DNA of 64,000 nt from an uncultured Christensenella sp. (GTDB lineage Bacteria > Bacillota > Clostridia > Christensenellales > CAG-917). Made by a program: the position numbers and the translations under genes. Within the stretch, counting starts at the first letter, position 1. Every line of letters starts with the position of its first letter. Below the pieces are notes generated by a model. The model was not told where the DNA came from, did no database searches, and was given only the letters and a program-made list of their open reading frames with translations. Positions 22,899 through 32,010 of this stretch are shown here, piece after piece. The stretch covers positions 100,886 to 164,885 of the forward strand of contig CAJTYG010000005.1 of assembly GCA_910584155.1 (NCBI GenBank), read 5' to 3'.

Positions 22899-25799
22899 AT
22901 GTTTGATGTTTTTATTTCTTATCATGGCGGTCAAGGTGATGAAAATAGAAGTTCATATAGTAAAGCCGAAGAGTTGTATGATTTTCTCTTAAAACGTAAT
23001 TTAAAGCCATTCCTTTATAAAAAGCAAAGTGAAGTCGATTTTTATGATTCAATTGATAAAGCTATTTTTAATAGCAGACATTTTATATTGGTCGCATGTG
23101 ATAAAGATATGTTGTCCGAATGGGTAAGAGATGAAGTAAAACAATTTGATGCTTTACGCAAAAATAACAGAAAGCCTAACAGCATACTTTCGGCATATAT
23201 TTTTGGAGATATAACTATAGAAGATTTGTATAGCTTTAATACGGTATTTGCGACTAAAGATATAGCAAGCGGTGAGAATGGATTTGAAAAACTATATAGT
23301 TTAATATGCGCTGAAGATAGTAAAATGCGGGGCGAAAACATGGCGATGCTTGCTGCGGATAAATTGGATAAGATATATAATAATTTTGATGATATTTCAA
23401 AAGAGTTTTTGCATCCAAGTTTAAAAAATTATCAAGATTTTGACGATAATGATTTTGAAAAAGAGTGCAGTATTATTACACGCAGATTAAAGTGCATGTC
23501 TACGGTCACTGTCCCCGTTGAGTGCGATAATATAATAAAACTTTATTATAACGATATTTTGAATATAAGCAAGACAAGCAATAATATTATGCAAATATCA
23601 GGGCAATCAGGGACACAAAAAAGTTATGTTCTTCAACTTTTGTATGTGTGTTTAAGGCTAAATATGTCAGAGCATACTTTTGACCCAATCTATGTCAATT
23701 GTGATAGTGTACGAGAAAAATTGATAAAGAAAAACAATCCTAATTTTAATTTAAACGATTATTTTAAGAATATTGTCAAAGATAACGATAGAAAAGCGTT
23801 GTTTATAATAGACGGCGTAAGTAATGTGGTTATCGACAATTACAGAATAGATTTTAATTTAAAAAAAATTGCCGATCATTTTGAAAATGTTTGTTTTATA
23901 GTCGGCAGAAATATTGTGTTTAATGACAACCTAATCAGATTGAATAAATCATTTTTTGCAAGAGGTAATTTTGTCAAGAATTTAAACCTTACGCCTGTAA
24001 GTTTATATGATCGTGAAAAGTGTATTGAGTATATAAATACTATTGAAGATTTACTTATTGATTATCCTGATATCGATTCTGCGGAAAAGGTATTTGAAAT
24101 TTTGAGCGGAAGCGGATTGATAACCGTTGATGAGCATATAATCCGTGTAATGTGCGCTGCGTATAACGGCATAAAAAAGCCCAGAATAATGGAAGTTTTT
24201 GAAGAACAACTGTTAAATTATCTCGACGGTGATGAAGAGCTGTTAAATGATGATGCAAAACTGATTTTTGATTTTGCTTACGGAAGTAATAATGATTTTG
24301 ATTTTGTATCTAAAACCAATCTCGAAATTTTGTATTTTATCAGCAGAGAACAAATTTATTTGAATTGTTTGATCGCAATACATTATATCAATAAATTGTC
24401 TGAATTTGAATATTCGCATGACTTTAAATTTTTTGAGATGGTTTTTCCAAAGGAAATCACTCGATTTATCATTCAAAAAGTAAATTCATATTCTAAATAT
24501 GAAGATTTGATTATCAAATTAGCAGAGCATTATAATGAAATGAATGCTTTTGGCAAAAGCGAGATGTCGTTTTTCTTAGGAAGATTAAAAAATACAAATC
24601 AAAGAATGCAGGCTGAAAACATTTTGCATGATCTTTATAAACGAACACAACAGGAAATTACAAAAAAAATCATTGATGATCAATATAACGGAATAAAGTA
24701 TACATATGACAGTCACAAACAAGATCTGTTTTTATTAAGAGGTATATCGGTAAGCTTAATATATAGCGGAGACAAAACGGTTTTATACGATTATATAAGA
24801 AGTTTGATCGATGACGACTTGAGCAATTTGATCAATCGTGGTTTTCACCTTGAATATTATGGTGATATAAGATATTTACCTAATCAGAATACGCTGAAAT
24901 ATGAAGATGACGTGCGACTTGGCGAAAAAACATTAAATATACTTTGCAACTCTGTGGAAAAACAATATAATAATAGAGCCTTTCATCATGCCGTGCTTCT
25001 TGAGATGTTTACAATCGTGTCGATATTGCAGATGAGAATAGAAACTCAAAAATCTCAATTTAATATCGAGTTTTATGTAAAAAAATGTATTGACTTAATT
25101 CCTTTAGCGTTGCAAGTTATAGATTGTGAAGACGACATCATAAAATCATTTTTTATGATGACAATAAATGACTTTAAAAAGTATATTCAAGACGGCTCAA
25201 GGGAATTTGATCCAAAACGTGAAATATGCAATGAATACCTAAATGCCATGTTTGTAAAGAGGACCGGTTGGGTTATGCAGGGCATTCCCGGTCCGGAAAG
25301 CATAGTTGAACATATGTATTGCTGTTGGTTTATAGGCTTGATATTCCTGCCAAATGAAATAGATAATGAACATTATAATAAGCAGGAAATTCTGAATATG
25401 TTGCTCATACACGACCTCGCCGAGACTAAGCTGGACGATATTCCCAAATATGAAAAATATAAGTATCCCAATTATGAATTAGAAGAGAATAATGAAATGT
25501 TGTATATGCTTCTTAAAGGAACATATGGCGAAGTTGATGCTATGACACAATATGTAAATGCTTGGAGAAATTGGTATAAGCGAGATGATATAAATGCTTT
25601 GATAGCAAAAGATATAGATACTATACAAGCGGTTTATCAATTCCTTATTTATTACAAACTATATCCCGAAAAATTCGACGAAGAGCGAAAAAATAATTGG
25701 ATCAAAGAGTTGAACTGTATTAAGACTGAGATAGGACAAAATATTGTAAACGAGTTGATAATAAACAATGATAAGGTGAATGCGATATTGAAAAAATAA
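22899..25799 (+). CDS. TIR-NTPase-HD fusion protein, putative antiviral effector
   Basis: A 966-residue multi-domain protein. Residues 1-145 are a TIR domain: FDVFISYHGG, then LKPFLYKKQSEVDFYDSI with Glu45 in the position of the NADase catalytic Glu, and LSEWVRDEV. Residues 210-430 look like a STAND-type NTPase, with P-loop GQSGTQKS at 235-242 (Gln replaces the usual second Gly) and Walker B ALFIIDG with Asp305. Residues 450-780 are helical. Residues 786-960 are an HD domain of the YfbR/HD_3 type with metal ligands His804 (VEHMY), His837-Asp838 (LLIHDLAE) and Asp906 or so (DIDTIQ). TIR NADases and dNTP-hydrolysing HD proteins are both used in phage defence; this fusion would combine both. The gene is AT-rich compared with both flanks, has its own promoter and terminator, and is alone. 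The start at 22899 follows GGAGGG. Confidence 0.85.
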   Translation: MFDVFISYHGGQGDENRSSYSKAEELYDFLLKRNLKPFLYKKQSEVDFYDSIDKAIFNSRHFILVACDKDMLSEWVRDEVKQFDALRKNNRKPNSILSAYIFGDITIEDLYSFNTVFATKDIASGENGFEKLYSLICAEDSKMRGENMAMLAADKLDKIYNNFDDISKEFLHPSLKNYQDFDDNDFEKECSIITRRLKCMSTVTVPVECDNIIKLYYNDILNISKTSNNIMQISGQSGTQKSYVLQLLYVCLRLNMSEHTFDPIYVNCDSVREKLIKKNNPNFNLNDYFKNIVKDNDRKALFIIDGVSNVVIDNYRIDFNLKKIADHFENVCFIVGRNIVFNDNLIRLNKSFFARGNFVKNLNLTPVSLYDREKCIEYINTIEDLLIDYPDIDSAEKVFEILSGSGLITVDEHIIRVMCAAYNGIKKPRIMEVFEEQLLNYLDGDEELLNDDAKLIFDFAYGSNNDFDFVSKTNLEILYFISREQIYLNCLIAIHYINKLSEFEYSHDFKFFEMVFPKEITRFIIQKVNSYSKYEDLIIKLAEHYNEMNAFGKSEMSFFLGRLKNTNQRMQAENILHDLYKRTQQEITKKIIDDQYNGIKYTYDSHKQDLFLLRGISVSLIYSGDKTVLYDYIRSLIDDDLSNLINRGFHLEYYGDIRYLPNQNTLKYEDDVRLGEKTLNILCNSVEKQYNNRAFHHAVLLEMFTIVSILQMRIETQKSQFNIEFYVKKCIDLIPLALQVIDCEDDIIKSFFMMTINDFKKYIQDGSREFDPKREICNEYLNAMFVKRTGWVMQGIPGPESIVEHMYCCWFIGLIFLPNEIDNEHYNKQEILNMLLIHDLAETKLDDIPKYEKYKYPNYELEENNEMLYMLLKGTYGEVDAMTQYVNAWRNWYKRDDINALIAKDIDTIQAVYQFLIYYKLYPEKFDEERKNNWIKELNCIKTEIGQNIVNELIINNDKVNAILKK

Positions 25800-25814
25800 T
25801 AGTATCTGAAAATA

Positions 25815-25850
25815 AAAACGCCTGCCGTATGTTTTAGGCAGGCGTTTTCA
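25815..25850. terminator. Terminator, probably bidirectional
   Basis: AAAACGCCTGCC/GGCAGGCGTTTT stem, 12 bp, with T-rich flank on both strands. It serves the TIR gene and the convergent membrane-protein operon. Confidence 0.85.
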
Positions 25851-25869
25851 ATTATTTGGATTTTGTTTG

Positions 25870-26715
25870 TCAGTCCTCCGTTTTATCTGCGCAGACATTT
25901 ACGTCGTCCATATCTTCCTTTGCTATCTCTATTGCTTCATCGTTTTCGGCCGGCAAGGGAATGTCAAGCTCGTGGGTGTCCGCAATGCCTGCGAGGCGCT
26001 CGGTCTCTTCCTTAGCTTTTTGCTTGCGCTTTTCACGCATAATTTGGAATATCGCAAACAGCAGGCAAACTCCTATGCCTACAAACAGATATGCCGAGCC
26101 TATTTTTTTGCCGACGCCGGTTACTCCGAGCACTATGGACAGCACTATGACTATTGCGGCGGGGATAAGCGACAGCTTCGGATTTTTTGCGACGTACTTG
26201 CCGCCGAGCGAGCCGAACAGGGCGTATACCACGCAGGAGAATGCGGGCATTATCCATGTTTCTCTTTGTACGACGCCTTGCAGATTGCTAAATGCGAGGC
26301 AAAGCACAAGCAACGCAATGATAAGCACTGTAACGAGCGTGCTCGTTGCAACGGCGACGGTGGACACCACCTCGTGTTCTTCCGTGCCGTTTTCCGTCGG
26401 ATATATCTCGTGCGCCTTGACCACGCAGGGAATTTTGAGGTTGGACAGGTTGCCTGTGGTGAAAGCAAGATATTCGCTGTTTGTGCCGAGCATAGGCGAG
26501 TACAGTATGGGTTCCAATACTCCCGACAGAAAGTTGATGATAAATGGCACTATGACGGCGGCGGTCCCAAAGACCTTCCAGTCGGGCTTGACGCCGTAGT
26601 GCACGCCTATCGCAACGGGAACGGATATAAACAGCAGTATCGCACCCAAGGTCCAAAGCCTGCCGATGAAGTGATATTTGCGGTTGAAATCGTTTGCAAT
26701 GACGTATTTTTTCAT
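25870..26715 (-). CDS. Unknown polytopic membrane protein with acidic tail
   Basis: A 281-residue protein with about six transmembrane helices (for example LWTLGAILLFISVPVAIGV, LVTVLIIALLVLCLAF and LIPAAIVIVLSIVLGV), followed by a basic stretch MREKRKQKAKEETER and a 40-residue acidic tail. It is separated by 8 bases from the upstream DUF5058-like gene, so the two are cotranscribed and may form one complex. A GAGGTAAG site precedes the start. No family that I can name; the pairing with DUF5058 suggests a two-component membrane transporter, but this is inference. Confidence 0.6.
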   Translation of the reverse strand: MKKYVIANDFNRKYHFIGRLWTLGAILLFISVPVAIGVHYGVKPDWKVFGTAAVIVPFIINFLSGVLEPILYSPMLGTNSEYLAFTTGNLSNLKIPCVVKAHEIYPTENGTEEHEVVSTVAVATSTLVTVLIIALLVLCLAFSNLQGVVQRETWIMPAFSCVVYALFGSLGGKYVAKNPKLSLIPAAIVIVLSIVLGVTGVGKKIGSAYLFVGIGVCLLFAIFQIMREKRKQKAKEETERLAGIADTHELDIPLPAENDEAIEIAKEDMDDVNVCADKTED

Positions 26716-26723
26716 ATCTTACC

Positions 26724-27590
26724 TCACAAAACAAACGCTGTGAGCGCTTCGGCGGCTTGCGTAGGAGCAGGGATAGTTGCCCAACCGTACTTTTGCGCAC
26801 AGAAGCTTATCACCGCTACGACCGCCATTGCGATAATCATACTCAGCGGGGTGGCAAAGCTGTCAAGCCATTTCCACTTGGCTTTTGAAATGAGCAGGTC
26901 AAAAACATACATAAGTATCATTGCAACGACAAGCGCAATGAAATTGTAATATGCGTCTATGTATTTGCCGTTTTGCGCAGGCGAGGTGAGGCTCATTGCC
27001 ATATAGCCGAGCGTCATACCTATAAACGTCACCTGAAACAGCATTTCGCCTATGTTTATTCCGCCCTTGCTTGCGCCGCCACCCGTGGACTTTTTGAGCA
27101 GCACGCCCACCTTTGGCTGTATGCGGCGATAAAACAGAAGCACAAATACGGGACCTGCCATAATGGCAAGCGTCATCACCGTTGCGATAGTCACGAGGTC
27201 GCTTGCGGTGATACCCTTTATCATAAGCGCATTCAAGCCGTTTGTTTTGACGTCCATTATTGCGTTTGCGGCGCCGTCCGCCATTTGCGTTTCATATTGA
27301 AGCGAGCCGATTACGGACAGACGTATCGCAGGAAAGGCAACGCCGAGCGAGCCCACCAATGTGACGATTCCAAGCGCTATGCCTATTGCGGGAAGTATGG
27401 AAAAGGATATGGAGGAGGTGATCACCTTCTTTAATTTTGCCATGTCCATGTTCAGCTTTTTTGCACGCATCAGCGACGTGACAAGATAAAACACCGCAAG
27501 AGCTATGATAAACACAAGCACGATCGAATAAAGAATGTACATTATGGGGTCGTCAAGGCTAAAACTTGCTGAAAGCACGTGTGACAGCAT
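26724..27590 (-). CDS. DUF5058-like membrane protein
   Basis: A 288-residue integral membrane protein with seven or so transmembrane helices. SILPAIGIALGIVTLVGSLGVAFPAIRLSVIGS and GITASDLVTIATVMTLAIMAGP match my memory of the DUF5058 family of Bacillota and Synergistota. GGAGGAG precedes the start, and a sigma-A promoter lies 40 bases upstream. It is the first gene of a two-gene operon with the membrane protein at 25870. The family has no established function; its glycine-rich helices suggest transport. Confidence 0.65.
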   Translation of the reverse strand: MLSHVLSASFSLDDPIMYILYSIVLVFIIALAVFYLVTSLMRAKKLNMDMAKLKKVITSSISFSILPAIGIALGIVTLVGSLGVAFPAIRLSVIGSLQYETQMADGAANAIMDVKTNGLNALMIKGITASDLVTIATVMTLAIMAGPVFVLLFYRRIQPKVGVLLKKSTGGGASKGGINIGEMLFQVTFIGMTLGYMAMSLTSPAQNGKYIDAYYNFIALVVAMILMYVFDLLISKAKWKWLDSFATPLSMIIAMAVVAVISFCAQKYGWATIPAPTQAAEALTAFVL

Positions 27591-27625
27591 AAGACAGCTC
27601 CTCCTTTTTGTATAAATATGCAGTT

Positions 27626-27654
27626 AGTATACATTAAATTGCAAAATATGGCAA
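27626..27654 (-). promoter_or_regulatory. Promoter of the DUF5058 operon
   Basis: Minus strand TTGCCA (27654-27649), 17-bp spacer, TATACT (27631-27626). Confidence 0.6.
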
Positions 27655-27759
27655 GAACTATTTTTTTGATTTTATATACAAATTTTTGCAAATTGCGCAA
27701 TAAGCGTTGATATATTTGCGTATGAGTGCTAAAATACAGTCAATTAAAACCCTGTTTAT

Positions 27760-27872
27760 GGAAGTTGTAGAACACTGTGCGTTAAGTGCCGTATGAACGG
27801 GGGGTGTCAGCGGACGAAAAGCCATCGGCTTGTGAAGCCATCGGCTTGCGGTGCAGTGTTCACTCCCGCTTC
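27760..27872 (+). ncRNA. THF (tetrahydrofolate) riboswitch
   Basis: GGAAG...AACACTGTGCGTTAAGTG at the 5' side, with the hallmark GCGTTAAGTG, and GCGGTGCAGTGTTCACTCC...CTTC at the 3' side; AACACTG pairs with CAGTGTT and the outer GAAG with CTTC. This is the THF-I fold. It lies directly upstream of folC-folE-folP-folBK. A following hairpin (CACTTTTGCGAGAAGTG, 27872-27888) lies just before the GAGGAGG of folC, which suggests control of translation. Confidence 0.85.
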
Positions 27873-27907
27873 ACTTTTGCGAGAAGTGCTTCCCGAGGAG
27901 GTGCTTT

Positions 27908-29239
27908 TTGAATTATTCTGAGGCAATAAGCTATATTAAAAACATCGGGCGTGCGGGCTCGGATTACGGCGTTGAGCGTATGCGCCTGCTTCTCGATCTG
28001 CTCGGCTCTCCCGACAGAGATATGAAGATAATTCACGTTGCGGGCACAAACGGCAAGGGCTCGGTCTGCGCATATCTCACGTCGGTGCTGTGCGAGGCGA
28101 GCTACAAAGTAGGCACCTACAATTCGCCGTCCGTCTTTTGCTACAACGAGCGGTGGTGCATTGACAAAGCGCCGCTTGCGGACGTACTTGTCGCAAAGTA
28201 TCTTACGGAAGTCAAGGACTGCATAGACTGCGAAAACGAGCGCAGAAAAAAGCTTGACGTTAAGTCTGACGAGCCGCTATATCAGGATGATTTAAATCCA
28301 ACCGCTTTTGAGATAGAAACAGCCGTAGCTATGCTCGCCTTTAAGGATTGCGACGTCGCCGTGCTCGAAACGGGGCTTGGCGGCAGGTGGGACGCAACCA
28401 ACGCCGTGGTGAATAAGGAGCTTGCGATAATTACGCCCATAGGGCTTGACCATTGCGCTCTGCTTGGCGATACCGTGGGACAGATAGCGGAAGAAAAGGC
28501 GGCTATAATACGTGACGACTGCGTGACCTGTATGCAGCAGGACGACGTTATGCGCAGCATTTCAAATCCCTATAGGATAGAGGACGGCAAGCGAATAAAC
28601 GTCAAAGCAAACGTCGCCGTCTGTGCGCAGGCAAAGCCCGTGTCACATTCGCTAAACGGACAGATATTCTTGTATGAGGGCGAGAAATACGAAATTCCTC
28701 TGCTTGGCGAACATCAGTTACAAAACGCTTCGATAGCCATATGCGCCGTGCAGATGTTGAGGAAAAAGGACTTTGAAATAAGCGAAAACGCCCTCAAGAA
28801 CGGACTTAAAAAGACGGTATGGCACGCAAGGCTTGAAATTGTCAAAAATGCAGAAAAGGACTTTAATATAGTCGTTCCGCAAGGCAAAACCCTCGTTTTT
28901 GACGGAGCGCACAATCCCCACGGGGCGCTTGCGCTTGCAAATGCGCTTAAAGATTATTTTGCAAACAAAAAAATACACATAGTTTTGGGAATGCTCGCCG
29001 ACAAGGACGTGGACGGCGTAGTGGATATACTTGCGCCTCTTGCAAAAGAGGTGACTGCCGTAACTCCGCACTCGCCCCGTGCGTTTGACAAGAGCGAGCT
29101 GAAACAAAAGGTGCAGCGCTACACCTGCTGCGGCGTTGCGGAAGATACGGGGCTTGCCGTGCAGGCTGCGCTTGACGGCGACTGTGACGTGACGGTGCTT
29201 TGCGGCTCGCTCACGCATTTTGCGGACTTAAAGGCTTAG
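27908..29239 (+). CDS. folC: Bifunctional folylpolyglutamate/dihydrofolate synthase
   Basis: A 443-residue Mur-ligase-fold enzyme that adds glutamates to folates. The ATP loop is IIHVAGTNGKGSVCAYL, followed by YNSPSVFCYNERW, VAVLETGLGGRWDATNAV and a C-terminal TLVFDGAHNPHGA. I place the start at TTG 27908, because GAGGAGGTG ends 4-5 bases before it and the protein then begins with the usual NYSEAISYI; the ATG at 27851 lies inside the riboswitch and has no site. It is the first gene of a complete folate operon under THF control. Confidence 0.93.
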   Translation: MNYSEAISYIKNIGRAGSDYGVERMRLLLDLLGSPDRDMKIIHVAGTNGKGSVCAYLTSVLCEASYKVGTYNSPSVFCYNERWCIDKAPLADVLVAKYLTEVKDCIDCENERRKKLDVKSDEPLYQDDLNPTAFEIETAVAMLAFKDCDVAVLETGLGGRWDATNAVVNKELAIITPIGLDHCALLGDTVGQIAEEKAAIIRDDCVTCMQQDDVMRSISNPYRIEDGKRINVKANVAVCAQAKPVSHSLNGQIFLYEGEKYEIPLLGEHQLQNASIAICAVQMLRKKDFEISENALKNGLKKTVWHARLEIVKNAEKDFNIVVPQGKTLVFDGAHNPHGALALANALKDYFANKKIHIVLGMLADKDVDGVVDILAPLAKEVTAVTPHSPRAFDKSELKQKVQRYTCCGVAEDTGLAVQAALDGDCDVTVLCGSLTHFADLKA

Positions 29240-29247
29240 GAGGAAAT

Positions 29248-29799
29248 ATGAAGGATATCGACAAACAGAGGATAGAAAACGCAGTGAGGGAAATATTGCT
29301 TGCCATAGGTGAGGACCCAGACAGAGCGGGACTTTTGGATACGCCCTCACGTGTTGCGAGAATGTATGAGGAAATAACGTCGGGCTACGCTCAGACGGCG
29401 GCGGAACCGCTTTCAAAGGTGTTTGACGAGGGCGGCAGCGGTCTTGTGCTTGAAAAGGATATATCGTTTTCGTCCACCTGCGAGCATCATCTTATGCCGT
29501 TTTTCGGCAAGGTGCACATTGCGTATCTGCCAAACGGCAAGGTAGTAGGACTGTCAAAGCTTGCAAGAGTTGTCGAGGTGTTTTCAAAGCGGTTGCAACT
29601 ACAGGAGCGGCTCAATGCGCAGATAGCGGACAGCATTTTCAGCGAGCTGGGGGCTAAGGGCGTTATGGTGGTTATCGAGGCGGAGCACACCTGTATGACT
29701 GCAAGAGGCGTAAAAAAGGTGGGCTCAAAAACCGTCACGACGGCGGTGAGGGGCGATATGCCCGAAAGCTTGCAGGCGCAGATACTTGCGCTGTGCTGA
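29248..29799 (+). CDS. folE: GTP cyclohydrolase I
   Basis: A 183-residue enzyme converting GTP to 7,8-dihydroneopterin triphosphate, the first step of folate synthesis. The motifs are DRAGLLDTPSRVARMYEE, SSTCEHHLMPFFGKVHIAY (Zn-binding Cys and His), GLSKLARVVEVFSKRLQLQE and EAEHTCMTARGVKKVGSKT with the second Zn Cys. The start at 29248 follows AGGAGG, 8 bases after the folC stop. Confidence 0.96.
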   Translation: MKDIDKQRIENAVREILLAIGEDPDRAGLLDTPSRVARMYEEITSGYAQTAAEPLSKVFDEGGSGLVLEKDISFSSTCEHHLMPFFGKVHIAYLPNGKVVGLSKLARVVEVFSKRLQLQERLNAQIADSIFSELGAKGVMVVIEAEHTCMTARGVKKVGSKTVTTAVRGDMPESLQAQILALC

Positions 29800-29817
29800 G
29801 CGTTTAAATGCAAAATT

Positions 29818-30627
29818 ATGCAAAAAATATTGAATGAAAACAAATATAACTTTAAGGTCCGCAACGAGGTATTTTCGGGCGGAACGCACATTATGTCTAT
29901 CCTCAACGCTACGCCCGACAGCTTCTTTGCGGATAGCCGCTTGCAGGACGACGCAGTTTTGCGGGCAGGAAGGTTTATAGAACAGGGCGCAAGGATATTG
30001 GATATAGGCGGGCAATCTACACGCCCTAATGCCGCTATCGTAGGCGAGAAAGAGGAACTGAACCGAGTGCTTCCCGTCGTGCAGGCGGTGAGAGCGCATT
30101 ATCCCGACGTTCCCATATCCGTTGATACGTTTTATCCTAAAGTTGCCGACGCCTGCCTCGATGCGGGGGCGGATATGATAAACGACGTGAGCTGCCTTGC
30201 ATACGGGGGCATGCCCGATGTCATTGCAAAGCACGGCGCTGCGGTCTGCGTGATGCACGACAGGCGCAGGTCGCAAACGGATGATATGTTTGCCGACAAG
30301 ATACAGGGGTTGAGCGAGGCTGTAAATAAGCTGCTTTTTGCAGGCGTAAGCAAGGACGCTATTCTGCTTGACGGAGGAATCGGCTTCAACAAAGGCAAGG
30401 ACGAAGACTGGGCGCTGTTAAACGGCTATAAGCGGCTGATGGACGAGCTTGCAGATTATCCGTTTTTGCTTGGCACGTCACGCAAATCGCTGTTCGGCGG
30501 CGACGTTGCGGATAGGCTTGCGCCTACGCTTGAAAGCACAGTGGCTGCTGCAAAATGGGGCGTGTTGTTTGTAAGGGTGCACGACGTTGCTCAAAACAAA
30601 GCCGCAATAGACGAGCTTTTGGGGTGA
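29818..30627 (+). CDS. folP: Dihydropteroate synthase
   Basis: A 269-residue TIM-barrel enzyme joining dihydropterin pyrophosphate to p-aminobenzoate; the target of sulfonamides. Motifs: IMSILNATPDSFFADSR, GARILDIGGQSTRPNA, ISVDTFYPKVADACLDAG and LLGTSRKSLFGG. It has an N-terminal extension of about 20 residues (MQKILNENKYNFKVRNEVFS). There is no strong ribosome binding site near ATG 29818, so the start is less certain. The folate order continues with folBK two bases later. Confidence 0.94.
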   Translation: MQKILNENKYNFKVRNEVFSGGTHIMSILNATPDSFFADSRLQDDAVLRAGRFIEQGARILDIGGQSTRPNAAIVGEKEELNRVLPVVQAVRAHYPDVPISVDTFYPKVADACLDAGADMINDVSCLAYGGMPDVIAKHGAAVCVMHDRRRSQTDDMFADKIQGLSEAVNKLLFAGVSKDAILLDGGIGFNKGKDEDWALLNGYKRLMDELADYPFLLGTSRKSLFGGDVADRLAPTLESTVAAAKWGVLFVRVHDVAQNKAAIDELLG

Positions 30628-30629
30628 AT

Positions 30630-31445
30630 ATGGATAAAATCATATTAAAGGATTTTGAGGTGGTCGCCTGTCACGGCGTCAATCCCGAAGAAAAGGTAGA
30701 GCCGCAAAGATTTTTGTTTACGGTCGTTTTGGACGTCGACTTTTCAGACGCCGCAGCAAACGACGATTTGAGTAAAACCGTCAGCTATGCCGCAGTAAAA
30801 AAGGCGGTCAAGGCGTTTTGCGAGGGCAACTGCTTTGACCTCATAGAGACGCTTTGCGTACGGCTTGCAGAGCTGCTATTAAAACAGTTTGAGCTTGCAA
30901 CGGCTGTCGAAGTCACCGTCAAAAAGCCCGATGCGCCTATGAGCGGCAAATTTGACTATGCGGGCGTAAGTGCAATGCGCAAGTGGCATAGGGTGTATCT
31001 TGCGCTCGGCTCAAGCGAGGGCGACAAAAATGCGTATCTCGATTTCGCCATAAATGCGCTAAAAGCCGACGGCAATATCAAGAGCGTTAAAGAGAGCGGC
31101 AGATATGAAACCGCACCCTACGGCGGCGTTGCAAAGGGTACGTTTTTAAACAGTGCGGTGAAATGCGACACTCTGTATAGCGCAAGACAGTTGCTGAATA
31201 AAATACACAGTATCGAGGTCGAGGGCGGCAGAGTGCGTAAGGAACGTTGGGGCGACCGTACCCTTGATATCGATATCATCTTTTTTGACGATGACGTTTG
31301 CGAGGACGACGACCTTTGTATCCCACACATCGATATGGCAAACCGTGCCTTTGTGTTAAAACCGCTTTGCGAGCTTTGTCCGAACAAGGTTCATCCGCTT
31401 TTAAAGCGCAGAGTGAGCGAGCTTAACGCCGCTCTTAAGGACTAA
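30630..31445 (+). CDS. folBK: Bifunctional dihydroneopterin aldolase / HPPK
   Basis: A 271-residue fusion. Residues 1-117 are dihydroneopterin aldolase (KDFEVVACHGVNPEEKVEPQRF, SYAAVKKAVKAF, catalytic Lys in VTVKKPDAPM). Residues 118-271 are 6-hydroxymethyl-dihydropterin pyrophosphokinase (VYLALGSSEGDKNAYLDFAI, RKERWGDRTLDIDIIFFDDD, CIPHIDMANRAFVLKPLCEL). The two catalyse consecutive steps and feed FolP. It is the last gene of the THF-regulated operon. Confidence 0.95.
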   Translation: MDKIILKDFEVVACHGVNPEEKVEPQRFLFTVVLDVDFSDAAANDDLSKTVSYAAVKKAVKAFCEGNCFDLIETLCVRLAELLLKQFELATAVEVTVKKPDAPMSGKFDYAGVSAMRKWHRVYLALGSSEGDKNAYLDFAINALKADGNIKSVKESGRYETAPYGGVAKGTFLNSAVKCDTLYSARQLLNKIHSIEVEGGRVRKERWGDRTLDIDIIFFDDDVCEDDDLCIPHIDMANRAFVLKPLCELCPNKVHPLLKRRVSELNAALKD

Positions 31446-31630
31446 GCGGATAATAAATAAAATATACAACAGTCACAATACTGACGTTTGGCGGAATACA
31501 GTGTGAAATTTTTTAAAAATTTACGCTATTTTTTATTAAAAATAGGCTTAACAGTTTACAATAGGGCATATCTATGATATTATTATAGCAATAATAAAAA
31601 TGGGTTATCCCGTATAATGGAGGTTTTATT

Positions 31631-31852
31631 ATGGCAAAAAAAAGTGACTACTTTGGTCTTAGCTGGATCGTGAGCTTGATCCTTGCGATCATTCCTTTCA
31701 CCTCTTGGATTTGCGGCGCAATCACAAGATTTATGGAAGGCAAAATCGTAGCAGGTATTTTGCGCTTGCTTCTCGGTTGGGGTATCATTTGGATTATGGA
31801 TCTTATTTTCATGATCACGAAAAAGGAAATCTGCCGTCTTCTTCCCTGCTAA
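31631..31852 (+). CDS. Small two-helix membrane protein
   Basis: A 73-residue protein. Two hydrophobic segments (WIVSLILAIIPFTSWICGAI and ILRLLLGWGIIWIMDLIFMI) are separated by a short polar turn with a basic Lys. GGAGG precedes the ATG. It is followed by a strong terminator, so it is a stand-alone gene. It resembles short membrane proteins common in gut Clostridia with no known role. The 185-bp interval upstream (31446-31630) holds no other gene and ends in an AT-rich promoter-like region with TATTAT near 31579. Confidence 0.7.
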   Translation: MAKKSDYFGLSWIVSLILAIIPFTSWICGAITRFMEGKIVAGILRLLLGWGIIWIMDLIFMITKKEICRLLPC

Positions 31853-31878
31853 TTTAAGACTGAGTATTAAAAAAGAAA

Positions 31879-31906
31879 AGGCGCTCGCTTGAGCGCCTTT
31901 TTTGTT
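31879..31906 (+). terminator. Terminator after the small membrane protein
   Basis: AAGGCGCTC/GAGCGCCTT with a TTTTTT tail. Confidence 0.85.
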
Positions 31907-31967
31907 GACTTTATTGTTTTATGTCCATTTAATCATAGCTTTGTTAAATGCGATTTGCAAAATTTAA

Positions 31968-31993
31968 AGCCGCCTGTTAAGCGGCTTTTGTTG
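31968..31993 (-). terminator. Terminator of the exchanger gene
   Basis: Minus strand AAGCCGCTT/AAGCGGCTT-type stem (plus AAGCCGCCTGTTAAGCGGCTT) followed by TAAATTTT. Confidence 0.7.
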
Positions 31994-32010
31994 CTTATAT
32001 TTGTCTTTAT

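Noticed and set aside
22899..25799. TIR gene as part of a CBASS or Thoeris operon
   Set aside because: No cyclase, ThsA-like or other partner gene lies next to it; neighbours are an LRR protein and convergent membrane genes behind a terminator.
27760..27907. T-box or other leader in front of folC
   Set aside because: No T-box sequence; the GCGTTAAGTG core and the pairing ends fit a THF riboswitch and the gene content agrees.
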